A stretch of 64,000 nt of DNA from Acidobacteriota bacterium (GCA_003223555.1 QHVM01000017.1:24177-88176), one strand, 5' to 3'. Shown: positions 49,069 through 57,709, numbered from the stretch's first letter. Notes: generated by a model not told the origin, from the letters alone. Numbers and translations are program-made.

Positions 49069-49162
49069 GAGCCTCGCTCCCCCGGCCGGCCTTGCAACCC
49101 GGCCGATCGCGCCCAGCCGTGGGCCCCTATTGCCGCGGCGTCGCGCTTTCTGACTGCGGTGC

Positions 49163-50215
49163 TCAGCGGATGTGGAACTTCGACTTCACCACGCGGCCGG
49201 CCTTGCGCCGGCAGCGATACCAGGCCGACACGTCGTTCATCGGGACCCAGCGCCGCTCCTCCTTGCGGTAGTGCCAGTCCTTCTCCACCTGGTAGAACAC
49301 CTGCATCCCGCGGCCCTCGAGGATGTTGGTGATCTCGTTGTCGTGGTGGTTCAGCTCGTCGTAGTCGGTGATGGCCCGCTGCCCCATCTCCGAGTAGAGA
49401 AGGTTCAGCTCCTGGAGGAGCTGGTCGAGCACGGGGTCGAGGTCCTTCACGTCGAGGCCGAGGGCGCGCGCCTCGCGGCTGGTGATCGGGTACTGGTGGG
49501 CCGGATAAGAGGAGTTGAGGCGGCGGGAGATCCGCTCGATCTTCTTCCCGTCCCTCATGTGGTAGCCGAGGATCTCGCGGCACAGCATGAGCGAGAGGCT
49601 GCTCGCGCGGTCGAGGGCGCCGATGACCAGGGGGTGCAGGTACTTGTACAGCTCCTGGTAGGCATTGACCTTGTCCTCGCCTCGCCCCACCGTCTCCTTC
49701 CAGAGCCGGATCACGCGCTCCACCTCGTCGTGGCTCACCGCCACGAGGTTGTTCGTGTGGTCGAGCGGCGACAGGTCGTGCTCGAGCGACGTGTCGACGG
49801 CGGTCAGGAACGAGAGCGGTCCCATGAGGATGGTGTCGGCGCCGAGGGCGAGCATGGTGGCCGCGGAGGCGCAGTTGAGCGGGGCCACCACCGTGAGCCG
49901 CCGCGCGTGCCGGCGCATCAGGTGGACGAGGCGCAGCGAGGCCATCCCGCTGCCGCCGTCGGACTTCACGAACAGCGTGAGCTGCTTCTGCGGCCCGAGC
50001 GCCCGCAGCAGCTCGTGCAGCGCCATCACGTCGTTGTCGCAGACCGAGCCGCTGGTGGAGGTCCAGTAGCTCAGGAACGGGCCCTCCACGCTGCGCTGGA
50101 TGCTCGCGATCACCCGCTGGGTGGCGTCGAAGAGCAGCGGGGGCGTCTTGATCCGGACCCGGTGCCGCGCGGTCGGCAGCTTTCCGCGGGAACGAGGCTT
50201 GGCCATGGCGGGCAC
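49163..50215 (-). CDS. Serine dehydrogenase proteinase (SDH/ClpP-fold) family protein
   Basis: 350 aa (ATG 50206 is an alternative). ClpP/crotonase-like fold: YWTSTSGSVCDNDVMALHELL, LFVKSDGGSGMASLRLVHLM, then the catalytic-type serine in APLNCASAATMLALGADTILMGPLSFLTAVD. This arrangement matches the SDH_protease family (related to SppA and ClpP). The C-terminus from residue 220 is charged and helical, followed by a small basic domain (WYRCRRKAGRVVKSKFHIR). No signal peptide or membrane anchor, so probably cytoplasmic. Substrate unknown. It lies one base after the SRAP gene on the same strand. Confidence 0.8.
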   Translation of the reverse strand: MPAMAKPRSRGKLPTARHRVRIKTPPLLFDATQRVIASIQRSVEGPFLSYWTSTSGSVCDNDVMALHELLRALGPQKQLTLFVKSDGGSGMASLRLVHLMRRHARRLTVVAPLNCASAATMLALGADTILMGPLSFLTAVDTSLEHDLSPLDHTNNLVAVSHDEVERVIRLWKETVGRGEDKVNAYQELYKYLHPLVIGALDRASSLSLMLCREILGYHMRDGKKIERISRRLNSSYPAHQYPITSREARALGLDVKDLDPVLDQLLQELNLLYSEMGQRAITDYDELNHHDNEITNILEGRGMQVFYQVEKDWHYRKEERRWVPMNDVSAWYRCRRKAGRVVKSKFHIR

Positions 50216-50216
50216 T

Positions 50217-50885
50217 CTATACCAATCGCGCCGGGTCCAGGCAGGCCGGTCCTTCGTTCCTCGCGTTGTTGACCGCCGGCCCGACCGGCCGCGCCTCCAA
50301 CGGCTGGGGAGGATGGGGCCGCAGGAGCGCCGCCAGCGATACAGGGTCGGCGCTCTCCGGCGCGAGCCAGCGGTCGTAGTCGGCGGGGTCCAAGATCACC
50401 GGCATCCGGTCGTGGATCGGGCGCAGCAGCTCGTTGGGCTCGGTCGTGAGGATCAGGCAGGAGGCGGGCGCGCCGTGCTCCTCGGGCTCCCAGAGGCCGG
50501 CCATCGCGAACGGCCGCCCGTCCTTGCGGCGGACGTGGAAGGCCTGGCGCCGTCCCTGGGCGTGCGCCCACTCGTAGAACCCGTCGGCGGGCACGAGGCA
50601 GCGGCGGCGGCGGAAGGCGTCCCGGAAGGACGAGCGCGCGGCCACCGACTCCGACCGCGCGTTGATGAGCGGGCCCCCTCGGCGTCCGCCCTCGACGGGA
50701 GACCGCGTCAGACCCCAGGTGAGCAGGTCGAGCTGGCGCGGCGCGCCATCCCCCAGGCGCCGGACCACCGCCACCGGCTGGGTCGGCGCGATGTTGTATC
50801 GGGCCTCGAGGATGGGCACGTCGTCGAGGCCGAAAGCCTCGGCGATCAGGTCGGGAGGCAGGGTGAGCGTGAAGCGGCCGCACAC
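50217..50885 (-). CDS. SRAP-domain protein (YedK/HMCES-like abasic-site shield)
   Basis: 222 aa, complete. Forms a thiazolidine DNA-protein crosslink with abasic sites in single-stranded DNA. Catalytic Cys2 is exposed after Met removal (MCGRFTLT). Also conserved are the asparagine in ARYNIAPTQPV, glutamate in ADGFYEWAH and histidine in IHDRMPVILDP. No signal peptide. Reads into the SDH-type protease gene with a one-base gap, so the two are likely co-expressed. Confidence 0.93.
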   Translation of the reverse strand: MCGRFTLTLPPDLIAEAFGLDDVPILEARYNIAPTQPVAVVRRLGDGAPRQLDLLTWGLTRSPVEGGRRGGPLINARSESVAARSSFRDAFRRRRCLVPADGFYEWAHAQGRRQAFHVRRKDGRPFAMAGLWEPEEHGAPASCLILTTEPNELLRPIHDRMPVILDPADYDRWLAPESADPVSLAALLRPHPPQPLEARPVGPAVNNARNEGPACLDPARLV

Positions 50886-50935
50886 CCTGCCATTCTAGAA
50901 CCGGAATGCGGCGCGCGCCGGACGTGACCCAGCAG

Positions 50936-51655
50936 TCAGGCGCTGGCGCGCTGCTCGGCGGGCCGGGGCACCGGGCCGAGGACGGTGGCCGACTTGGCCG
51001 CGGCCTCCGCCGCCGCCATCCGGGCGCGCCGCGCCAGCCGGGCCGCCGCGCTCTTCGCGGCCAGGGCCTGGGCCGCCCGCCGCTTCCGCCGTGCGACGAG
51101 CGCCTTCTGCAGCTCGTGCTGCAGGTCGTCCGGCGTCCTGACCAGGGACGACCACCAGGACCACGGCCGGTCGGAGGCGGAGGCGTACTCGACCTTGCAG
51201 ACGAACTTCGTCCCGTCCGGCCCTTCGCGCCACACCCCGAAGCGCACCTGCAGGGGCTTCATCTCCTCGTGGCGCAGCTCGGTCCAGACCGCCTTCTCGA
51301 AGGCCTCGGCGAGCACCGGATCGACCGACCAGACCGGGTTCTCGCGGAACTGGATCGCCTCCCACAGCAGCTTGCGGAGGGCACGCTTGAGGAACTGCGG
51401 ATCGCGCTCCGCCTTGTGGAAGAGCTTGCGGTAGCGGTCGCCGTCGGCGCGGTGCACGCTCTCCCAGTCGATGTGCTCGGACTTCAGCCGCGGCGCGCCC
51501 TGCAGCGACACTTCCCACGCTCCCGCCCCCGAGTTGGGGGTGACGGAGACCGTCCATTCCTCCCCGGGCGGCGCGCCCAGCTCGCTCAGCACATCCCTCA
51601 GCACCCGTTCGGTCTCGGCGTCGCCGACCGCGACCCGGCCAATGCTCAATGACAT
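50936..51655 (-). CDS. Unrecognised cytoplasmic protein
   Basis: 239 aa from ATG 51655, preceded by GGAGGA; the track start is 117 bases upstream. The N-terminal 170 residues are mixed alpha/beta (WTVSVTPNSGAGAWEVSLQG, VWTELRHEEMKPLQVRFGVWREGPDGTKFVCKVEY). The C-terminus is a long Ala/Arg/Lys helix (KALVARRKRRAAQALAAKSAAARLARRARMAAAEA) of the kind that binds nucleic acid. Tryptophan-rich patch RPWSWWSSL. No family recognised. Confidence 0.7.
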   Translation of the reverse strand: MSLSIGRVAVGDAETERVLRDVLSELGAPPGEEWTVSVTPNSGAGAWEVSLQGAPRLKSEHIDWESVHRADGDRYRKLFHKAERDPQFLKRALRKLLWEAIQFRENPVWSVDPVLAEAFEKAVWTELRHEEMKPLQVRFGVWREGPDGTKFVCKVEYASASDRPWSWWSSLVRTPDDLQHELQKALVARRKRRAAQALAAKSAAARLARRARMAAAEAAAKSATVLGPVPRPAEQRASA

Positions 51656-52000
51656 GGATCGTCCTCCAATGTGCGAGTTCGATGCATTCCGTTCGGGAAC
51701 CCGGGTTCCGTCCGCGCCGGCCACGCGGTCGCGGCGCCGGCAGAGGGTTGTGCGGACCCGGCTGAGCTTCAAGCAACGCGTGTGCCAGCGCGAAGGGACT
51801 CGGGGGGAAGCGGCTAACCCTCCGAATCTGCTGGCGCGAAGGCCCGCCGGACGTGAAGGCTGCCGGGGGACGCGGCCACGGCAAACTCTACAAAGCCCTT
51901 GTAGAACTCTCGGGAAAGGCGTAATGGAGTGGCGTTCCCTGGCGTGGCCGGGGAGGGGTAGACTATCGGCGGCTCAACCCCAAGCCCGAGAGGTCCCGCG
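51656..52000 (+). other. Intergenic region with an inverted repeat
   Basis: 345 bases between divergent genes. It contains TCTACAA-AGCCC-TTGTAGA (51887-51905), a perfect 7-bp inverted repeat. Its right arm starts with TTGTAG, which could be a -35, with a weak TAATGG 17 bases later. TAGACT at 51959-51964 is a better -10 for the response-regulator gene. GAGAGG precedes its TTG start. I see no gene in this stretch. Confidence 0.5.
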
Positions 52001-52399
52001 TTGCCCGAAGCGCCGCTGTCCGGATTCCGCCTCCTGGTGGTCGAAGACGACCAGGACACCCAGGAGGCGCTGCGCGCGGTCTTCGAGATGAAGGGCGCCG
52101 CGGTGACCACCGCGGGCTCCGCGCTCGAAGGGTTCCAGTCCTTCCTGCGCCTTCGCCCCGATGTCATCGTCTGCGACCTCGGCCTTCCCGGGGCCGACGG
52201 CTATGCCCTCATCCGCCAGATCCGCGAGCTGCCCCCGGTGATGGGCGGCAGCACGGCGGCGGTGGCGGTGACCGCGTACTCCGCCGAGATGACCCCCAAG
52301 GTCCTGCATGCCGGGTTCCAGGCCCACCTCCACAAGCCGGTCGATCCCGACGAGATCGTGAAGACGGTGGCCGCGCTGGCCTTGAAGGCGCGCCAGTAG
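52001..52399 (+). CDS. Single-domain response regulator
   Basis: 132 aa (TTG start, with GAGAGG upstream). A lone receiver domain: acidic pair in LLVVEDDQDTQEAL, phosphoacceptor aspartate in DVIVCDLGLPGADGYA, threonine in VAVTAYSAE and lysine in AHLHKPVDPDEI. No output domain. CheY-like signalling or a phosphorelay intermediate. No cognate kinase is adjacent; the nearest is the histidine kinase about 2.4 kb away in the c-di-GMP cluster. Confidence 0.88.
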   Translation: MPEAPLSGFRLLVVEDDQDTQEALRAVFEMKGAAVTTAGSALEGFQSFLRLRPDVIVCDLGLPGADGYALIRQIRELPPVMGGSTAAVAVTAYSAEMTPKVLHAGFQAHLHKPVDPDEIVKTVAALALKARQ

Positions 52400-52514
52400 A
52401 CGGCCCGAGCGAGCAGCTTCGTCGAAGCGACGGAGTGTGCTCGGCTCACGGCGGGCAGACGATGGTCGGCGGTCACCCTGAAGATCCACTTTCACGTCCA
52501 GAGGGGGAGAGAGA

Positions 52515-53048
52515 ATGAGGAATCGAGTCGCTTGGGGCGCGGTCGTCGTCGGCGGGCTTCTCCTTCCCGCCCTCGCCCACCCTCAGGCGAGCCCACCGGC
52601 GGACCGCGTGAGCGCCGAGATGCTGATGGCGGAGATACGCCTCCTCCGGCAGGCGATCGAGCGCCAGAGCGCCATGGCCGCCCGGACCAACCTGCTGGTC
52701 GGCCGTTTGACCCTGCAGGACCAGCGCATCGCTCGCTTGCGCGCGACGGCCGACCGCCTCGACGAGGAGCTGTCCGGCGTCGCCTCGGACAGGAACCGGG
52801 CCCGGGCTGCGCTGGCCGAGCTGCAGCGGGCGGTGGAACAGGCCACCGACGACGCGCGCCGCACGCAACTGGAGTCGGAGCTACGGATGGAGCAGGCGCG
52901 AATGAAGGACCGCGACGCTCGCCTGGCCGACCTCCAGACCAGGCAGGGCCAGGCGCGGCAGGCGCTGGACGCCGAAGGCGCGCGCCTCGAAGAGCTGGAG
53001 TCGTCCCTGAGCCAGCTCGAGCGCGGGCTCAGCCCGCCGAGCCGTTGA
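52515..53048 (+). CDS. Secreted coiled-coil protein
   Basis: 177 aa with GGGGGAGAGAG in front of the ATG. A signal peptide (VAWGAVVVGGLLLPALAHPQA) is followed by an almost continuous coiled coil from residue 35 to the end, rich in Arg, Glu, Leu, Ala and Gln (for example EMLMAEIRLLRQAIERQ, RLRATADRLDEEL, ESELRMEQARMKDRDARLADLQ). Probably a periplasmic structural or adaptor protein. No family recognised. Convergent with the EAL gene. Confidence 0.75.
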   Translation: MRNRVAWGAVVVGGLLLPALAHPQASPPADRVSAEMLMAEIRLLRQAIERQSAMAARTNLLVGRLTLQDQRIARLRATADRLDEELSGVASDRNRARAALAELQRAVEQATDDARRTQLESELRMEQARMKDRDARLADLQTRQGQARQALDAEGARLEELESSLSQLERGLSPPSR

Positions 53049-53062
53049 GGCGAGGCGCCTCG

Positions 53063-54388
53063 CTAGTGCCCGATGCGGGGACTCGGCCGGCCGAGCAGAT
53101 ACCCCTGCCCGTAAGTCACCCCCAGCTCGAGCAGGCTCTGCAGCTCGTCCGGATGCTCGATCCCCTCCGCGACGATGCTGGACTCGATCTGACGGCCCAG
53201 CGTGGCCAGGGCGGTGATGATCTCCCGCTTGATCGTCTCCTGGTGGAGGCTGTGGACGATGGAGTTGGCGACCTTGATGTACTCCGGCCGCATCTGGAGG
53301 ATCGACTCCAGCCCGGAGTAGCCCGACCCGGCGTCGTCGATGGCGATCTGCAGGCCGGCCGACCGCAACCGGACGAGCACCTCCCGGAACGTCGCGTAGT
53401 CCCAGATCCCTTCCTTCTCGGAGATCTCCATCACCACCTGCGGGTGGCAGCGCTTGATGTGGGCGAGGTTGCGGTCGTCGAGGAAGACGGAATGGGCGAG
53501 GAACCTCGAGGACGCGTTGACGAAGAGCTTGGCCTCCTTCACCGCGCCGGGCAGGTGGCCGAAGATCGTCTCCAGGCACAGGTTCTCCAGCTCCAGCTCG
53601 AGGCCCGCCTCACGGGCGGCGGCGAAGAGCACGTCCGGGGCCTCCAGCTCGCTGCCGAGCGGGCCGCGGATGAGCGCCTCGTAGCCGAGCACCGATTTCT
53701 TCCGGATGTCCATGACCGGCTGGTAGACGGCCCGCAGCTTCCGGCCCGACAGCAGCGTGCGGAACTCCGAGACCAGCTCCTGCTTCTCCTGGGTCTCCCG
53801 CACGCCCACCTGACGGGCCGCCTCCTGCAGCCCCCGCAGGATGTGCCGGGAAGGACGGACGCGGGGATCGTCGGGGACCCGGATGCAGCTGGCGTGGACG
53901 CTCATCAGGTCCACCGCCGTCCGGCCCAGGCTCTGCCGTAGCCGCTTCACCGCCCCGTCGCGGAGCCGGCGGGCCTCGTCCTCCAGCCGGGCCCCCCGGC
54001 CCCCGTCGCCGCGCGCGGGAAGGTCGAAGAGGAGGTAGAAGCCGTCGGCGCCGTTGAACTGCAGCGAGAACAACCGCCCCTTGAGGGGCGAGGTGTCGAG
54101 GTCGGCGCGAAGGCTGTCGGTCGTCAGCCGCAGCACCCGGTCGTAAAGCTCCCACCCGTAAAGACTCTCCACGCCCGAGAAGCGGCCGAGCTGGAGGTAG
54201 ATGACGCCGAGCGTCCCGATCCGCTCGTTGTGGAAGTCGGCCAGGGGATGCACCTTGAGGCCGGTGATCCGGTCGGTGAGGAGGCTCTCGAACCGGAGGC
54301 GCTCGATGGCGTCGAGGGCGGCCGGCCCGGCCGGGGGAGTGGGCTTGATGCGGCGGTCGCGCTCGCGCGGCGGGGTTCGTCTGGTCAT
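53063..54388 (-). CDS. EAL c-di-GMP phosphodiesterase with degenerate GGDEF
   Basis: 441 aa from ATG 54388, overlapping the receiver gene stop as ATGA; the 635-aa track ORF is read-through. The N-terminal GGDEF-like domain is degenerate (SLQFNGADGFYLLFDL instead of GGDEF). The C-terminal EAL domain keeps EAL (GYEALIRGP), the asparagine in LFVNASSRF, EISEKEG, DDAGSGYSGLE, lysine in YIKVANS, VAEGIEH and YGQGYLLGRP, so phosphodiesterase activity is likely. Last gene of a five-gene c-di-GMP/two-component operon. Confidence 0.92.
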   Translation of the reverse strand: MTRRTPPRERDRRIKPTPPAGPAALDAIERLRFESLLTDRITGLKVHPLADFHNERIGTLGVIYLQLGRFSGVESLYGWELYDRVLRLTTDSLRADLDTSPLKGRLFSLQFNGADGFYLLFDLPARGDGGRGARLEDEARRLRDGAVKRLRQSLGRTAVDLMSVHASCIRVPDDPRVRPSRHILRGLQEAARQVGVRETQEKQELVSEFRTLLSGRKLRAVYQPVMDIRKKSVLGYEALIRGPLGSELEAPDVLFAAAREAGLELELENLCLETIFGHLPGAVKEAKLFVNASSRFLAHSVFLDDRNLAHIKRCHPQVVMEISEKEGIWDYATFREVLVRLRSAGLQIAIDDAGSGYSGLESILQMRPEYIKVANSIVHSLHQETIKREIITALATLGRQIESSIVAEGIEHPDELQSLLELGVTYGQGYLLGRPSPRIGH

Positions 54389-54774
54389 TCTCCACCCTGC
54401 GTCTTGGTTTCGCGGGTCAGGGCCCGGACCTTGTCGCGGAGGTCCTCGATCCGGAACGGCTTGCGCAGGTGGCCCGAGCCGCCGACCTGCATGGCCGTGA
54501 TCTGGTCGCGCATCTCGCCGCGGCCGGTGAGGAAGAGGACCGGGACGTCGCGGGTGTGGGACTGGCGGCGCACGATCTCGCAGAACTCCCACCCGTTCAG
54601 TCGCGGCATCCGCACGTCGAGCACGATGAGGTCGGGCGGGGCCTCGAGCACGCTCTTGAGCGCGGCCGGGCCGTCGGTCGCCGTCTCCACCCGGTAGCCG
54701 TCGTCTTCCAGCACCACGCCGACCGCCTCCACCACGTCCGGGTCGTCGTCGACCACCAGGACCCGCGGGCTCAC
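54385..54774 (-). CDS. Receiver-domain response regulator
   Basis: 129 aa. A single receiver domain: VLVVDDDPDVVEAV, phosphoacceptor in DLIVLDVRMPRLNGWEF, threonine in VLFLTGRGEM, lysine in GSGHLRKPFRIEDL. No output domain. GTGA overlap with the histidine kinase upstream and ATGA overlap with the EAL gene downstream, so it probably passes the kinase signal to the c-di-GMP enzymes. Confidence 0.93.
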   Translation of the reverse strand: MSPRVLVVDDDPDVVEAVGVVLEDDGYRVETATDGPAALKSVLEAPPDLIVLDVRMPRLNGWEFCEIVRRQSHTRDVPVLFLTGRGEMRDQITAMQVGGSGHLRKPFRIEDLRDKVRALTRETKTQGGE

Positions 54775-55808
54775 GAGCGCGCCTCCCGGGCCACGGGCAG
54801 GTGGATCGTGACGTCCGAGCCCCGCCCCGGCTCGCTCGCGAGCGTGATGCGGCCCCCCTGCGGCTCCAGGAGATCCCGCGTGAGGCCGAGCCCGAGGCCG
54901 GAGCCGGCCGCGCCCGAAGCGCGCGCCGCCTGGCCCCGGAACGAGAACTCGAAAGCGCGCTGCTGCTCACCCGCGCTCATGCCCACCCCGGTGTCACTGA
55001 TGACGACGAAAGCCTGGGATCCCGACCGGCCGGCCCGGATCCGCACCTGGCCCCCCGCGGGCGTGTACTTCACGGCGTTGTCGAGGACGTTGCGGAACGC
55101 GCGCTGCACGGCCAGCGAGTCGGCCAGGACCGGCAGCTCCGGGCTCTCGGCGATGAACTCGATCCGCAGGCGCTCGTCGTGGGCGAGGCGGTAGGTGCTG
55201 GCCAGGCTGCCGAGCAGCTTGACGAGGTCGAAGCGCTCCCGCCGACGGCGGCGGAGGCGGACGGCCGCCCGCGACTCGCCGTCCACGTCGAGGAGCGACT
55301 CCATCAGCTCGACCTCCGCCCGGAGGTTCTGCACGTGCTCGGCGACCGGAGGCTCGCCCTTGCGCGCGTGGTCGGCCAGCAGCTCGGCGTAGAGACGGAT
55401 GACGGTCAGCGGCGAGCGAAGGTCGTGGAGGATCTCCTGCAGGCCGTGGCGCGGGCCGGCCGTGGGCTCGGGCTCGGCCTTTTCCCCCCGCGTCCCATCC
55501 AAGGGGGCCGGAGCGTCCACCGGCTCGGCGGGCTCGTCCGCGTGGCCACCGCGGGCGGCCGTCCACAGCTCCATGGCCCCGAGCAGTGCCGCTGGCCACA
55601 GCAGTCGCAGGGCGACGGCCAGCCAGCCCGGAGGGCCGTCGGGCATCCCGGCCGCGGCGGACAGCCCGCCGAGTCCGATCAGCGTCGCCACGGCCAGGAA
55701 GCGAGCGGCGGGGGGGCCGAGGAACCCGTGGGCCAGCGCGACGTCCACCAGCAGGAGCGGGTACAGCTCGCTGCGGAGGCCGCCGGTGAGGCCGAGGGCG
55801 ACGAGCAC
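54771..55808 (-). CDS. Membrane histidine kinase (N-terminus extends upstream)
   Basis: 345 aa from GTG 55808. H-box LHDLRSPLTVIRLY, N-box NVLDNAVKYTP, G1 DTGVGM, G2 GSGLGLGL. The sensor part is several membrane helices without a periplasmic domain. The frame stays open 249 bases upstream to the stop of the GGDEF gene and encodes more hydrophobic helices (STALLLFGILLSLTVGG, LAALAAAALLWRALFAAGG), but contains no ATG/GTG/TTG. Directly after that stop comes AGGAGG-gccg-CTG (CTG at 56045), a convincing ribosome-binding site for a CTG start. The intact protein is then about 424 aa. Confidence 0.9.
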   Translation of the reverse strand: MLVALGLTGGLRSELYPLLLVDVALAHGFLGPPAARFLAVATLIGLGGLSAAAGMPDGPPGWLAVALRLLWPAALLGAMELWTAARGGHADEPAEPVDAPAPLDGTRGEKAEPEPTAGPRHGLQEILHDLRSPLTVIRLYAELLADHARKGEPPVAEHVQNLRAEVELMESLLDVDGESRAAVRLRRRRRERFDLVKLLGSLASTYRLAHDERLRIEFIAESPELPVLADSLAVQRAFRNVLDNAVKYTPAGGQVRIRAGRSGSQAFVVISDTGVGMSAGEQQRAFEFSFRGQAARASGAAGSGLGLGLTRDLLEPQGGRITLASEPGRGSDVTIHLPVAREARS

Positions 55809-56054
55809 GAAGCCGAGCCCGACCGAGAGATCGAGCGCGCCGGCGAAGGCGCCGAGCGCCGAGCCGACCCCGCCGGCCGCGAAGAGGGCGCGCCAGAGCA
55901 GGGCGGCCGCGGCCAGCGCCGCGAGCCGGGGGTTGGAGCCGGGGGTGCCCCCGACGGTGAGGGACAGCAGGATCCCGAAGAGGAGCAGGGCGGTCGATGA
56001 GAGCCCGCGCAGCGCGGGCCCGCCTAGGCTCCTCGCGCTTGCCAGCGGCCCTCC

Positions 56055-57152
56055 TCACTCTTCATAGGCACAGCCGACCCTCTGCCGCCCGCTGCGCAGG
56101 CGCACGACGCTCACCGGCCGCATCGTCACCGGATGGGCCTCGGAGCTGTAGCGCTGGACGACCTCTCCTTGCAGCCGGTCCGGCACGCGGTCGCCGGCGT
56201 GGGTGAAGGAGAGGCCGCCGTAGCCGATGTCCTTCACCTCGGTCGACGACCGGCCCGCGCGGCCACCGGCGAGGTCCAGGGTCAGCCCCTGGACGGCGAA
56301 GCGCGGCCAGCGCCGCTGGCCGGTGGGCTGGTCGGGCTTCGGCTTGGACGCGTAGAGGCGCACGTCGCTCATCTTGAGGATGAAGTTGATCGTCCGGCCG
56401 TCGGCCGGATAGGTGGCGACCCCGTAATTGAGGTCTACCCGCAGTCCGACCCGCAGCGGCAGGCGGATGTGGGAGACGCGATGGCGGATCCGCTCGGCCA
56501 CGGTCAGGGTGTGGACGAGGTCGGTGTTGGGCAGCACGGCCACGAACTCGTCGCCTCCGTAGCGGCAGCCCGCGTCCACGACCCGCAGCGACTCCCGGAT
56601 GCGGCGGGCCGTGCGGACGAGGACGCCGTCGCCGACGGGATGGCCGAGGTGGTCGTTGATGCCCTTGAAGCCCCGCAGGTCCATGAGCAGCACCGACACC
56701 ACGCTGCCGGAGCGCTCGGCCCGGGAGATCTCGCGCTCGAGGTGGTCGAGGAGGAAACGCCGGTTGTAGAGTCCGGTGAGGGGATCGGTGATGGCGTCGC
56801 CGCGCAGCGTCACCAGGTCGCGATCCGAGAGGAGCCGCGGCTCCTGGAGAAGCCCCCGCTTGCTGTGGAACTCGTGGAGCATGGCGGTCTGCAACGAGAC
56901 CGGCCCCGGCAGCGACTTGCGCAACACCTCGTGCAGGGCCTCCACCTCCGCCCAGAGGGGGCCGACCTCGGCTTCCGGCACCGTCAGACCGGTCCATTCC
57001 GCGATGAGGCGGCGGAGGACCTCGCTGCGTGACACTGCCTCGCCGGCGGCGGCGTCGAGGTCGCGGCGGAAGCGCCCGGGAAAGAAGTCCCGGGCCCGCC
57101 CGATGCGGGCCAGACGCGCGATGCGGGCGTCGAGCGCATCTTCGACGACCAT
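56055..57152 (-). CDS. GGDEF-PilZ diguanylate cyclase
   Basis: 365 aa. An N-terminal helical region (1-120) is followed by a GGDEF domain (TDPLTGLYNRRFLLDHLE, catalytic RYGGDEFVAVLP) with an intact inhibitory I-site RVVD five residues upstream. The C-terminal PilZ-like domain has RRWPRF and VKDIGYGGLSFTH; the usual serine in DxSxxG is glycine here. Combining synthesis and binding of c-di-GMP in one protein suggests feedback or a local effector role. It lies two bases after merR and is followed by the kinase. Confidence 0.93.
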   Translation of the reverse strand: MVVEDALDARIARLARIGRARDFFPGRFRRDLDAAAGEAVSRSEVLRRLIAEWTGLTVPEAEVGPLWAEVEALHEVLRKSLPGPVSLQTAMLHEFHSKRGLLQEPRLLSDRDLVTLRGDAITDPLTGLYNRRFLLDHLEREISRAERSGSVVSVLLMDLRGFKGINDHLGHPVGDGVLVRTARRIRESLRVVDAGCRYGGDEFVAVLPNTDLVHTLTVAERIRHRVSHIRLPLRVGLRVDLNYGVATYPADGRTINFILKMSDVRLYASKPKPDQPTGQRRWPRFAVQGLTLDLAGGRAGRSSTEVKDIGYGGLSFTHAGDRVPDRLQGEVVQRYSSEAHPVTMRPVSVVRLRSGRQRVGCAYEE

Positions 57153-57154
57153 GC

Positions 57155-57652
57155 TCAGGGCCGGCGTCGGCCGCGCTCCCGCGGTGAGACCGGCGCCTCC
57201 AGGTCGAAGAGGTCGAGCCGGGGCTCACGCTCCAACGTCGCCACCGCCGCCGCCACCCCGCGCACCTCCTCCCCGAGCGGGAACACGAGCATCAGCTGCC
57301 CTTCCTGCAACACGTCGACCAGCTCCCGCGAGGAGCGGGCCCACACCACGCGGGAGCCGAGGACGAGCAGGCGCACGTCGGCCATCCCCTCCCGGGAGGG
57401 GTCGAGCCGGCGCAGCGTCTGCACGCACTGCCTGATCTTGGGGAGCCCGAAGCCGGCGGCGCGGAGCTTGGCCGCCACCCGCAGCCGGACGAGGTCCTCG
57501 AACGAGTAGCGCCGGGCCGATCCGTAGCCGCTGGCCCGGACGAGGGACGGCCGCACGAAGCCTTGCCGGTCCCAGTAGTCGAGCTGACGCGGGCTGAGGC
57601 CCGTGAGCCGGGCCGTCTGCGCGGTGGAGAAGGAGCCTTCGAGTCTTCTCAC
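57155..57652 (-). CDS. MerR-family regulator heading the c-di-GMP operon
   Basis: 165 aa from GTG 57652; the longer track start overlaps the promoter and adds residues unlike MerR. The winged helix reads FSTAQTARLTGLSPRQLDYWDRQGFVRPSL, then RRYSFEDLVRLRVAAKLRAAG. The C-terminal part has no cysteine cluster, so a metal sensor is unlikely; VWARSSRELVDVLQEGQLMLVFPL may be a small ligand-binding or dimer domain. It is the first gene of the run merR, GGDEF-PilZ, kinase, receiver, EAL. Confidence 0.87.
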   Translation of the reverse strand: MRRLEGSFSTAQTARLTGLSPRQLDYWDRQGFVRPSLVRASGYGSARRYSFEDLVRLRVAAKLRAAGFGLPKIRQCVQTLRRLDPSREGMADVRLLVLGSRVVWARSSRELVDVLQEGQLMLVFPLGEEVRGVAAAVATLEREPRLDLFDLEAPVSPRERGRRRP

Positions 57653-57680
57653 GATGAATTTCAGGCTTGTATTCTTCCCG

Positions 57681-57709
57681 AGGCTACCACAGGCGGGACG
57701 GGCGGCCAA
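57681..57709 (-). promoter_or_regulatory. Candidate promoter of the merR/c-di-GMP operon
   Basis: Minus strand: TTGGCC (57709-57704), 17-base spacer, TAGCCT (57686-57681), 28 bases before GTG 57652. Matches are moderate. A 5-bp inverted repeat GAACG-TTTAG-CGTTC (57721-57735) lies just upstream, at the end of the LOG gene. Confidence 0.4.
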
